DNA from: Campylobacteraceae bacterium
Lineage (GTDB): Bacteria > Campylobacterota > Campylobacteria > Campylobacterales > Sulfurospirillaceae
Direction of reading: 5' to 3'
Assembly (NCBI GenBank): GCA_027055635.1
Contig: JALUMZ010000058.1
Coordinates: 1 to 14,104 of the forward strand
DNA length: 14,104 nucleotides
The notes under the pieces are model-generated. The model was not told the origin of the DNA. It made no database searches and was given only the letters and a program-made list of their open reading frames with translations. A program made the translations under genes and the position numbers. Position 1 is the stretch's first letter. Each line of letters begins with the position of its first letter. This document shows positions 1-6,261 of the stretch, piece after piece.

Positions 1-528
1 GGCTTCTTGATTGTTTATGTAGTGGACTTGTCTATCTACAAGATAGTTAGAGAGTTTTGAGTTTGACATAGCTCTTCTTAGAGTCAGTGCTGTATCCTCT
101 TTTATCTTTTTTAGAGCATACTCGATGGAGGCAAACTGCTCATCAATACTGCTTTTAAGCTCTCCTTTGTTATCAAAATAGTCACATATCTCCAAAATCT
201 CTTGGGGAATCTCTATTTTTAGCATCCACTGGGCAAGTGAACCTTCTAGAAAAATCCTTTTTAGATATAAAAAATAGTTGATAATTTTTACAAATGAGTA
301 GATTTCATATATCTTTAAAACACCGTTTTTGCTAAGATGGGCTAAAGGTGTATCTAGATTTTCCACCTCCTGTGGGCTTTTTATAGTTTGAAATTGCATC
401 AACTCTTTTATAAACTTATAGTGTATCTTAGAATCACCTTGCATAAAGAGTGGTTTTTTTCTCGCCAAAAAGGAGTAAAAAGAGTTGGCAAAATCAGCCA
501 AATCTAGTTTTGAGAGAAGTCTGTTCAT
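1..528 (-). CDS. mutS2: MutS2-family DNA mismatch/recombination ATPase, N-terminal part (runs off left edge)
   Basis: Only the first 176 codons lie in the window; the gene continues past base 1. It begins with ATG at 526-528. The visible part is the helical N-terminal region of the MutS2 type. It reads MNRLLSKLDLADF and ends with the DRQVHYINNQEA stretch that, in Campylobacterota MutS2, leads into the core domain. The Walker A/B ATPase and any Smr nuclease domain would be outside the window, so activity cannot be judged. MutS2 proteins of this phylum are thought to limit homologous recombination or repair oxidised DNA rather than perform classical mismatch repair (family knowledge). Its start codon overlaps the stop of the upstream membrane protein as ATGA (525-528), which points to translational coupling and the same operon as murC. 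The identification rests on N-terminal resemblance and on the remembered murC-membrane protein-mutS2 order of C. jejuni. Confidence 0.75.
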   Translation of the reverse strand, partial: MNRLLSKLDLADFANSFYSFLARKKPLFMQGDSKIHYKFIKELMQFQTIKSPQEVENLDTPLAHLSKNGVLKIYEIYSFVKIINYFLYLKRIFLEGSLAQWMLKIEIPQEILEICDYFDNKGELKSSIDEQFASIEYALKKIKEDTALTLRRAMSNSKLSNYLVDRQVHYINNQEA

Positions 529-863
529 CTTTTACATGTAGAGATGTCTATAACAACACCTTTTAATTTTTTTATGTTATCTTTAGCAACAAAACTGAGA
601 GTTCCGCTTACAAATACAAAATCGTTGCTATTGACTCTGTATCTACCGCAAGTTAAAGTTTTCCCCTGCTCATAAGCGTTGATGATATCTCTTTGGTTTT
701 GTGCTACCCTCTGGTTATAGTTTGTATATAGCCAGCCTGCGATAAAAACCAAAGCCAAAGAGATAATGATATATATCTTTATACTCTTTTGGAGTCTCTC
801 TTTTTTCGATACAAGAATTATTAAAACCGCTAAAATAAGCAGAAGAAGAAGGACTATTTGCAC
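525..863 (-). CDS. Small conserved two-helix membrane protein between murC and mutS2
   Basis: This is a 112-residue protein of unknown function. The start codon is GTG (861-863), one base after the murC stop. It is preceded by a good Shine-Dalgarno (AGGGGAG about seven bases upstream). Two hydrophobic segments are visible, at about residues 3-20 and 29-47. They are joined by a short basic loop (KKERLQKS) and followed by a roughly 60-residue polar tail. The tail contains two cysteines, one in TCGRYRV (about residue 72) and one at the end (STCKR). The loop charge suggests that both termini are outside the cytoplasm and the loop inside, but topology is inference. A small membrane protein sits at the same place, between murC and mutS2, in C. 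jejuni (Cj1053c, from memory). It shares an ATGA overlap with mutS2. Confidence 0.85.
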   Translation of the reverse strand: MQIVLLLLLILAVLIILVSKKERLQKSIKIYIIISLALVFIAGWLYTNYNQRVAQNQRDIINAYEQGKTLTCGRYRVNSNDFVFVSGTLSFVAKDNIKKLKGVVIDISTCKR

Positions 864-864
864 T

Positions 865-2172
865 TTATGCTCCCCTTAATTGGTAAGTTATATCTCCTGC
901 GCCAAATCCTATAACCAAACCTTCATCTAGACTCTTTAGAACTTTTTTGTCTTGTATAATATCGAGAGATTTTTCCTCTTTTTTTATATTTTGAGCAAAG
1001 ATTGGATCATATTTTTTAAACTCTTTTTGAAAATCTATCTCTATCTCCTCTTCTCCGACACTCCAGACAGGGAGGATTATGAGTCTGTGAACATCTGAAA
1101 AACACTCTACAAAACCTTTAAGATTGTCATGAGTTCTTGTATATTTATGGGGTTGCCATATAGCAGTTATCTTTTTTAATCCCATTAATTTTGCATATTT
1201 TTTAGCAGAATTCATCGTAGCTCTTATCTCTGTCGGATGGTGTCCGTAATCATCTATCAGAGCAAAATCACTATTTTTTTGGATAATATCAAATCTTTTT
1301 TTGATGCCTCTATAATTTTTCAACCTCTCCTTTGTGCTTTGCAAATCTCTCTCACTCAAACTTGCCAAAATCGCCAAAGATGCGTCTAACGCTATATGTT
1401 CACCTATCCCCCAAACTTCAAAACTTCCCAAATCTTTTAGGTTAAATGAGGTAAAAGGCTCACCATTCTTGATGATAGTTTTAATATCCTTTATATCTCG
1501 ACTCGGATATAGTCTTATCGCCTCCATATCATCAAGCGTAGAGAGAAAACTATCTTCTGCATTTATCACCCTTATAGTGGCACTTCTTAGAAACTGTTTG
1601 TATGCACCATAAAATCTTTTTAAATCATAGTTATAATACTCCATGTGTTCTGGTTCAGCATTTGTAACCACTGCAACATAAGGGTTTGAATTTAAAAAGC
1701 TCTCATCACTCTCATCTGCTTCAAATATGATATTGTTACTTACTTGATAGTGCATATTTGTATCAAATTGTTTGCTTTCAGCCCCAATAATAACACTTCC
1801 CTCAACCATAGATGCCAACATCGCACTTGTAGTACTCTTTCCATGTGCTCCACAGGTCGCAAAAACTCTCCTGTCCTTGAGTATAAAAGGCAGGGCATCT
1901 TTTCGGGACAGCGTCAATATACCCTTTTTCCTAGCCTCTATCAACTCTGGATTATCATCTTTTACTACTGCTGTGTATATCACAATATCTTGATTTTGGA
2001 TATTTTGTTGGTGATGTGGGACATCAACTTTTATCCCCTCATTTATCAATTTTTTCGTAATTTTTGTCTCTCTTATATCCGAGCCACTCACCTCAAATCC
2101 CTCTTTTTTAAGATACAGAGCAAGTGCCGAGAGTCCTATGCCACCAATTCCTACAAAATGGATATATTTCAT
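865..2172 (-). CDS. murC: UDP-N-acetylmuramate--L-alanine ligase
   Basis: MurC is the cytoplasmic ATP-dependent ligase that adds L-alanine to UDP-MurNAc, the first step of the peptidoglycan stem peptide. The chosen start gives 435 residues. It shows the nucleotide-binding N-terminus MKYIHFVGIGGIGLSALA, the P-loop GAHGKSTTSAM at residues 108-118, the central EADESDESFL motif (151-160) and the C-terminal DDYGHHPTEI motif (307-316). The start at 2172 is preferred over an in-frame ATG at 2193 because GAGGAG lies eight bases upstream and because VGIGGIG is the usual N-terminal context. The length fits the short MurC of this phylum. The stop is one base from the next gene. Upstream, a 96-bp insertion separates it from dapC and duplicates the start region; the murC start now shares ATGA with the small ORF created there. 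It forms a cell-wall pair with dapC. Confidence 0.97.
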   Translation of the reverse strand: MKYIHFVGIGGIGLSALALYLKKEGFEVSGSDIRETKITKKLINEGIKVDVPHHQQNIQNQDIVIYTAVVKDDNPELIEARKKGILTLSRKDALPFILKDRRVFATCGAHGKSTTSAMLASMVEGSVIIGAESKQFDTNMHYQVSNNIIFEADESDESFLNSNPYVAVVTNAEPEHMEYYNYDLKRFYGAYKQFLRSATIRVINAEDSFLSTLDDMEAIRLYPSRDIKDIKTIIKNGEPFTSFNLKDLGSFEVWGIGEHIALDASLAILASLSERDLQSTKERLKNYRGIKKRFDIIQKNSDFALIDDYGHHPTEIRATMNSAKKYAKLMGLKKITAIWQPHKYTRTHDNLKGFVECFSDVHRLIILPVWSVGEEEIEIDFQKEFKKYDPIFAQNIKKEEKSLDIIQDKKVLKSLDEGLVIGFGAGDITYQLRGA

Positions 2173-2288
2173 ATTAATTTCTCCTCTGCCCATAAATGCA
2201 ACTTTAAGATTTTGTGCCCTTTTAAGGAAAAATTTATGGGCAGATTCCTCGCTACTAAAGCACGAGCTGTCGCTCTGTAATATTTCAT
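2169..2288 (-). CDS. Small 39-codon ORF created by the dapC-murC insertion
   Basis: An ATG at 2286-2288, one base after the dapC stop, opens a 39-codon frame. Its TGA stop (2169-2171) overlaps the murC ATG as ATGA. The first three residues (MKY) are the same as those of murC because the frame starts inside the duplicated murC start region. Beyond that it is encoded by the inserted segment and resembles nothing I recognise (it begins MKYYRATARALVARNLP). It is probably not a functional protein. Its translation could, however, carry ribosomes across the insertion and deliver them to the murC start, which has its own Shine-Dalgarno. The start has only a weak GAGAG-type ribosome binding site. Confidence 0.35.
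   Translation of the reverse strand: MKYYRATARALVARNLPINFSLKGHKILKLHLWAEEKLI
2185..2244. repeat. 13-bp perfect inverted repeat inside the dapC-murC insertion
   Basis: The arms are 2185-2197 (TCTGCCCATAAAT) and 2232-2244 (its exact reverse complement), with a 34-base loop. On the minus strand, transcribed through the operon, this would form a stem-loop just upstream of the murC Shine-Dalgarno (GAGGAG, 2181-2186). The base of the stem overlaps the first bases of that ribosome binding site. It lacks the T-run of an intrinsic terminator. It may be the terminal repeat of a mobile element or a translational modulator; the sequence alone does not decide. Confidence 0.55.
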
Positions 2289-2289
2289 A

Positions 2290-3420
2290 TTAATTTCTCT
2301 CTTTGATAAAATTGCCTATCTGAGTTAAGGCTTCTTTGGTTTTCTTATTGTCTTCAACCAGCGCTATACGAACATAAGCACTTCCTATTCCTTCTCTTCC
2401 TAGGAAACTTCCGGGCAATACTTTTATATTTTTCTCTTTATATAGTTTTTTTGTAAACTCTAAATCATTTTCTACTTTTAGCCATACATAAAATGTTGCC
2501 CTACTCTTTTCTATACTCAAAATATCACTTGCTAAGCGTAGATTTTCCCTATAAATTTCTCTTGATTTCTTCACATGCTCTTCATCACTCCACGCAAGTG
2601 AAGCCGCGTATTGTAGCGGGAGAGGAACTGCTACTCCTACATATGTTCTATATTTTAAATACTCCTTCAAAATAGACCTGTCTCCTGCTATAAATCCGGA
2701 TCTAAGTCCCGGAGCACTACTTCTTTTTGATATAGAGTTGATAACCAACACATTTTTAAAACTCTTATTTCCTGCTTTTATACTAGCTTGCAAGAGTGAT
2801 GGCTGAGCTTCATCACTGTATATTTCACTATAACACTCATCATTTAATAAAACAAAGTTGTACTTAAGAGCCAACTCTACCCATTTGGCTAACTCATCCA
2901 GAGTCATAGTTGATGCTGTGGGGTTATTTGGAAAATTTAAAATTACTAAATTTGCCTCTTTAAGTCTCTCATCACTGATATCAGGCTTAAAATCGTTCTC
3001 TTTTGTTAAATCAAGATAGATGATATCAGCCCCACACATTTTGGCCGCACCTTCATATATCTGATAGAACGGGTTTGTAAAAGCTATCTTTGGATTAGAT
3101 AGATCAAAAAGTAAAAACTGTGGAAAATTAAACAAAACTTCTCTTGTGCCAAAAGTTGGTATTATTTCATCCTCTTTCAGTTTTACACCAAATCTATCTT
3201 TGACAAATTTTAGCTGCGCATCTTTTAGATATTTTTCGCCGGCAGTTTTTGGATATTTTTTTAGTAAATCTGTGCTTTTCTTTAATCCCTCTTGTATAAA
3301 GCTAGGTGTTTGAAACTGTGGTTCTCCTATGGTTAGCACTCTTGGGGGAAATTCGCAAGATGGCGCTATATCCTTTAATAATTCACTCAATTTTTCAAAT
3401 GGGTATTTTTCAAATTTCAA
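2290..3420 (-). CDS. dapC: PLP-dependent aminotransferase, likely succinyldiaminopimelate transaminase
   Basis: This is a 376-residue fold-type I (class I/II) aminotransferase. Visible landmarks are NFPNNPT at 162-168, the NDECY aspartate that contacts the PLP ring nitrogen (D194), the Schiff-base lysine K232 in SISKRSSAPGLRSG, and the substrate-carboxylate arginine R351 in YVRIAL. The SKRSSAPGLRSGF signature and the position next to murC (as HP0624 beside HP0623) favour DapC, which makes N-succinyl-L,L-diaminopimelate from the 6-oxo precursor in lysine and peptidoglycan synthesis. Substrate specificity is inferred, and another amino donor/acceptor pair is possible. The start is TTG (3418-3420), with GGAG eight bases upstream. 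It overlaps the stop of a possible tiny ORF as TTGA. The stop is followed after one base by the first copy of the duplicated murC start region. Confidence 0.85.
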   Translation of the reverse strand: MKFEKYPFEKLSELLKDIAPSCEFPPRVLTIGEPQFQTPSFIQEGLKKSTDLLKKYPKTAGEKYLKDAQLKFVKDRFGVKLKEDEIIPTFGTREVLFNFPQFLLFDLSNPKIAFTNPFYQIYEGAAKMCGADIIYLDLTKENDFKPDISDERLKEANLVILNFPNNPTASTMTLDELAKWVELALKYNFVLLNDECYSEIYSDEAQPSLLQASIKAGNKSFKNVLVINSISKRSSAPGLRSGFIAGDRSILKEYLKYRTYVGVAVPLPLQYAASLAWSDEEHVKKSREIYRENLRLASDILSIEKSRATFYVWLKVENDLEFTKKLYKEKNIKVLPGSFLGREGIGSAYVRIALVEDNKKTKEALTQIGNFIKERN

Positions 3421-3479
3421 TCTTTTTTCTCCATATCATCTTTGTCCATCATTGTTGCTACGACTATAAGTCCGACCAA
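3417..3479 (-). CDS. Possible tiny membrane ORF upstream of dapC (start unresolved)
   Basis: The 84 bases between moeB and dapC contain a frame that is open from 3533 to its TGA at 3417-3419. It encodes a lysine-rich stretch (KKVKTS, from about 3506), a hydrophobic segment (VIFLVGLIVVATMM) and an acidic-basic tail (DKDDMEKKD). That is the look of a single-pass membrane peptide of about 20-30 residues. The stop overlaps the dapC TTG as TTGA, as at the gatA junction. No ATG, GTG or TTG lies before the hydrophobic stretch. The only upstream candidate is TTG at 3477-3479, which has no ribosome binding site and gives 20 residues. Alternatives are a rare start codon, a +1 frameshift extension of moeB near its stop, or a decayed gene. 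Confidence 0.35.
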   Translation of the reverse strand: MVGLIVVATMMDKDDMEKKD

Positions 3480-3504
3480 AAATATAACACTAGTTTTTAC
3501 TTTT

Positions 3505-4173
3505 TTAAGGAGTAGGCATTTTAAATTTTTGGGTTAACATTTCACCCTCTTTGTCTATATACAAATAATACATCAAATCTTTTTTTACACTAAGCCCCGC
3601 TAGGTATCTCAGTGCCAAATTTGCCTGTAGTGAAGCTATATGCATTACAATTGGTGCTGCTATCCCCGAAGGCTCTTTTTTAAATACCTTCATCGCTTTA
3701 AAATTACTACTATCAAAAAAACAGACTTGACCGTTGAACTCTTCTACTGCACCATATATCCATGATGTTTTATGCTCCCTTGCATATTTATCTATCTGCT
3801 CCCTAGCAAAAAGATTGTCTGTCCCATCTATCAAAAGATCTACTTTTATATCTTTTGTTGCAAACTCCTCAAAACTTTGTATATGTACATAAGTTTTGAC
3901 AAAAGGGCATCTATCCTCTAGGACTTTGCCTATAACCCGAGCTTTATATTTTCCCTCATCACCTGTCTTAAAAGCTATTTGTCTGTGGATATTATGCGTG
4001 CTTACTTCATCAAAATCAACCAAATGCACATGCCCAATTCCGCAACTTCCTAGAGATATTGCCAAGGAGCTTCCAAGTCCGCCACAGCCTATAATAGCTA
4101 TACTTTTTTCTTGTAAACTCTTTTGGGTACCTTCTCCCCAAAGTTGCACTTGTCTATGGAAATACTCCATCAT
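3505..4173 (-). CDS. ThiF/MoeB/HesA-family adenylyltransferase
   Basis: This protein belongs to the E1-like family that adenylates the C-terminal glycine of a ubiquitin-like sulfur carrier (MoaD or ThiS) for molybdopterin or thiamine synthesis. With the ATG at 4173 it has 222 residues. It shows the ATP-binding GCGGLGS at 29-35, VDFDEV with the ribose-binding aspartate D53, NIHRQ at 61-65 and the DGTDN motif at 116-120. The start at 4173 is preferred because it overlaps the upstream stop as ATGA and begins just before the family's YFHRQVQLWG. A longer frame, to 4254, would overlap the nitrilase gene by 85 bases. It has no CxxC zinc pairs and no cysteine after C151. The position of the thioester cysteine found in many MoeB/ThiF proteins is occupied by a lysine. 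Which carrier protein it serves cannot be told, so I give no symbol. Confidence 0.85.
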   Translation of the reverse strand: MMEYFHRQVQLWGEGTQKSLQEKSIAIIGCGGLGSSLAISLGSCGIGHVHLVDFDEVSTHNIHRQIAFKTGDEGKYKARVIGKVLEDRCPFVKTYVHIQSFEEFATKDIKVDLLIDGTDNLFAREQIDKYAREHKTSWIYGAVEEFNGQVCFFDSSNFKAMKVFKKEPSGIAAPIVMHIASLQANLALRYLAGLSVKKDLMYYLYIDKEGEMLTQKFKMPTP

Positions 4174-4964
4174 ATCATATCTCTTTTTGTTAAATCTCTC
4201 TTCCATCCCCATAACTTTTTTGCATCTAAAACCTCTTGTTTGTCTATATCGCAAATAAGAATCTCTTCTTTGTGCCCCAAACTAAGAACTATCTCTCCAA
4301 AAGGGTTGACAAGCTTACTATGACCATAAAATGTCCAAGAGAGTTTTTTATCGCTATAACTTCCAACCCTATTTGCCCTTAAAATATACATGGAGTTCAA
4401 AAATGCTCTCATTTTCAATAACTCCTGCCATCTCTGTGATGAATCAAAAGTAGAAGACGAGGGCATCAATACAACATCAACATTTTTGCTCATAGCTTCT
4501 AGCCAAACGGGGTCAAAATGTGCTTCAAATCCACTTATAATTGCAAATTTTATCCTATTTAGCGTAAAAACCGGGACACTATAAGGGGCTATTTGATTAT
4601 CAAAAAATTTCTCTTCATTCCAATGTCTGTAGTTTATCAAAAATTGTTGATGATAGTAGTGAACACTTTTGGGTGAAAATTTTGCAACAGATTTTAGGAG
4701 TTTATTGTTTTTTACTAGAATAATAGGAGCAACTATGCTTAGATTGTACTTCTTGCATAAGGATTTTAAGACTTTTATTTTATGATTTGTTTGCTCCTTT
4801 ATCATAAGAGTTGGTGTCACTTCCAACTCTTTAAAAAAACTATTTAGCGCATACTCGCTAAGCAAAATCAGCTCTACTCCCTTATTTTCACAAATTCTAA
4901 AATAGTAATCAAGCTTTGCTTCGCTCATGGGCAAAGTTGAGAGTTGTAAAGCTGCTAATTTCAC
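4170..4964 (-). CDS. Nitrilase-superfamily (carbon-nitrogen hydrolase fold) protein lacking catalytic Lys and Cys
   Basis: This 264-residue protein has the whole carbon-nitrogen hydrolase outline. It has the N-terminal strand KLAALQLS, the catalytic-type glutamate E37 in LLSEYAL, the EEKF segment near residue 118 and the strand-helix unit at about 138-152. Aligning by eye to N-carbamoylputrescine amidase, the lysine of the usual YRK motif is replaced by Q106 (YYHQQF), and the nucleophilic cysteine of the ICWD motif is replaced by G145 (ISGFEAHF). It therefore should not be an amidase by the known Glu-Lys-Cys mechanism. The start is GTG (4962-4964), with GAGGAG five bases upstream, and overlaps the xseB stop as GTGA. 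Its own stop overlaps the moeB-like start as ATGA. A carbon-nitrogen hydrolase homolog lies in this neighbourhood in C. jejuni (Cj1056c, from memory). It may be a binding or scaffolding protein, but its function is unknown. Confidence 0.85.
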   Translation of the reverse strand: MKLAALQLSTLPMSEAKLDYYFRICENKGVELILLSEYALNSFFKELEVTPTLMIKEQTNHKIKVLKSLCKKYNLSIVAPIILVKNNKLLKSVAKFSPKSVHYYHQQFLINYRHWNEEKFFDNQIAPYSVPVFTLNRIKFAIISGFEAHFDPVWLEAMSKNVDVVLMPSSSTFDSSQRWQELLKMRAFLNSMYILRANRVGSYSDKKLSWTFYGHSKLVNPFGEIVLSLGHKEEILICDIDKQEVLDAKKLWGWKRDLTKRDMI

Positions 4965-5161
4965 ACCCTCTCCTCGTCTATTTGTAATTTTTCATACTCT
5001 AGTTTCGCATCTTCTATCATTTTGCTTGCATCATTTAGTATAGAAACACCTTTTTTATACTCTTTCATAGCATCTTTGAGTGCGATACTAGGATCACTTA
5101 ACTTTTCTAAAATCTCTTTTGCTTTTTTCAGCTTATCTTCAAAACTTATCTCTTCACTCAT
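4961..5161 (-). CDS. xseB: Exodeoxyribonuclease VII small subunit
   Basis: This 66-residue, mostly helical acidic-basic protein has the XseB signature FEDKLKKAKEILEKLSDPSIALKDA and the YKKGVSILNDASKMIEDAKLEYEKL pattern. It matches the family length of about 60-80. XseB forms a complex with XseA to degrade single-stranded DNA into oligonucleotides during repair. The xseA gene is not in the window. It starts with ATG at 5161, overlapping the metX stop as ATGA, and ends overlapping the nitrilase-like gene as GTGA. Its own Shine-Dalgarno is weak (AAGG about eleven bases upstream), so expression probably depends on coupling to metX. In C. jejuni the equivalent slot holds a small coiled-coil protein (from memory). 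Confidence 0.88.
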   Translation of the reverse strand: MSEEISFEDKLKKAKEILEKLSDPSIALKDAMKEYKKGVSILNDASKMIEDAKLEYEKLQIDEERV

Positions 5162-6261
5162 TTTTCTAGTGCCTTTCTTATATAAAAATCAAATTTATCA
5201 TACTCTATTAAAAAAGCATCATGCCCATAATTGCTATCAACACAATGATAATCCACACTGTTTCCACGCCCCATATCTCTTAGGGTATCTCTTATAGCTA
5301 CCATCTCGTTTGGCATGAAAAGCATATCTCCTCTAAAAGCAACTAATGTCATCTTTGCTTTTATATTTTTCAAAGAATCACTCAAAGAGTCATAGTTTCT
5401 TGAAGCGTCAAATATATTCATAGCTTTTATGATATATATATAGCTTAGAGGATCAAATCTTTTTGCAAAATTGTAGCCATTATATTCCATATATCTCTCT
5501 ACTTGAAATCTACCAAAAAGCTCGTACAGACCATCTGTTTCCACATAATTTCTGCCAAATTTTTGGTTCATAGAGTATGGACTTAGAAAACTTATGTGTC
5601 CTGCCATTCTGCCGATTGCAAAGCCACTTAGCGGTAGCTCTTCAAAATCCTCTTTTTTATAATTTCCATCTTTAAATCTTGGGTCTTTGACTATCCCCTC
5701 CATAGCTAGCTTATTAAAAGAGATGGCCCATGGACTTGTAGCATAAGTCGAAGCTAACATGATGATCTTATCAGTAAATTCTGGGTATTCAACACCAACA
5801 CAAAGAGCTTGCATACCCCCTAGTGAGCCACCTATTACCGCATAAGCTTTCTCTATGCCTAATCTTTTAAAAAGACTCATTTGAGCACGAACCATATCGC
5901 TAATAGTAATGACGGGAAATTTCAGTCTAAGAGGAGGCATACCTTTTTTAGTGGGGGTAGTCGGACAGCTAGAACCAAAACAACTCCCTAGAATATTAAC
6001 ACAAATTACAAAATACTTTGTAGTATCAAGTATCTTATTATCTCCTATAAGAGGATCCCACCAACCGGCTTTTGAATCCCCTTCATACTTTCCTGCGGCA
6101 TGATGTGAGCCTGTAAGTGCATGAAAAACAACTATGGCATTTGATTTGTCTCGGTTTAGCTCTCCATAAGTCTCATAGGCTTGCGTATAGCCCTCTATGA
6201 TACGACCACTCTCTAAATATAGCTGTTCATCAAAATATTCGCTTGATGTGAAAATTTTCAT
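5158..6261 (-). CDS. metX: Homoserine O-acetyltransferase
   Basis: This alpha/beta-hydrolase acyltransferase transfers acetyl from acetyl-CoA to L-homoserine, opening the direct-sulfhydrylation route to methionine in the cytoplasm. Motifs (numbered from the TTG at 6264, one residue before the preferred ATG) are HALTGSHH at 48-55, the oxyanion region NILGSCFGSSCPT at 90-102, the nucleophile S147 in GGSLGGMQ, D313 in AFRGDMLF and H348 in NYGHDAFL. The length of about 367 matches the family. Some family members use succinyl-CoA, and acetyl specificity is inferred. Two starts are possible: TTG at 6262-6264 (TTGA with the guaB stop) or ATG at 6259-6261 (TGATG, overlap of one base). I chose the ATG. 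Both arrangements imply coupling to guaB. Confidence 0.95.
   Translation of the reverse strand: MKIFTSSEYFDEQLYLESGRIIEGYTQAYETYGELNRDKSNAIVVFHALTGSHHAAGKYEGDSKAGWWDPLIGDNKILDTTKYFVICVNILGSCFGSSCPTTPTKKGMPPLRLKFPVITISDMVRAQMSLFKRLGIEKAYAVIGGSLGGMQALCVGVEYPEFTDKIIMLASTYATSPWAISFNKLAMEGIVKDPRFKDGNYKKEDFEELPLSGFAIGRMAGHISFLSPYSMNQKFGRNYVETDGLYELFGRFQVERYMEYNGYNFAKRFDPLSYIYIIKAMNIFDASRNYDSLSDSLKNIKAKMTLVAFRGDMLFMPNEMVAIRDTLRDMGRGNSVDYHCVDSNYGHDAFLIEYDKFDFYIRKALEK

Larger units (their letters stand above)
2164..2299. repeat. 96-bp insertion flanked by a perfect 20-bp direct repeat
   Basis: The 20 bases at 2164-2183 recur exactly at 2280-2299. On the minus strand each copy includes GAGAAATTAATATG followed by the first murC codons. 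Collapsing one copy and the 96 bases between them (2184-2279) would restore a compact junction in which the dapC stop TAA and the murC ATG are one base apart, like the other junctions of this operon. The segment between the copies contains a perfect 13-bp inverted repeat. Its stretch at about 2241-2277 is about 54 percent G+C, well above its surroundings. It encodes no transposase. A MITE-like or REP-like element, or a local duplication with added sequence, are the possible readings; no family was recognised. Confidence 0.6.

Noticed and set aside
2173..2193. Seven-residue longer N-terminus for murC (ATG at 2193)
   Set aside because: The extension has no proper Shine-Dalgarno and would translate the inserted element, including the GAGGAG that serves the 2172 start; MurC normally starts a few residues before the VGIGG motif.
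1744..2280. 178-codon plus-strand frame opposite murC, ending in MGRFLATKARAVAL
   Set aside because: It is antisense to the well-supported murC and has no ribosome binding site or recognisable product. Its end is merely the other strand of the dapC-murC insertion.
4174..4254. 27-residue longer N-terminus for the MoeB-like protein
   Set aside because: It would overlap the nitrilase-like gene by 85 bases, while the 4173 start gives the ATGA junction and the family-typical N-terminus.
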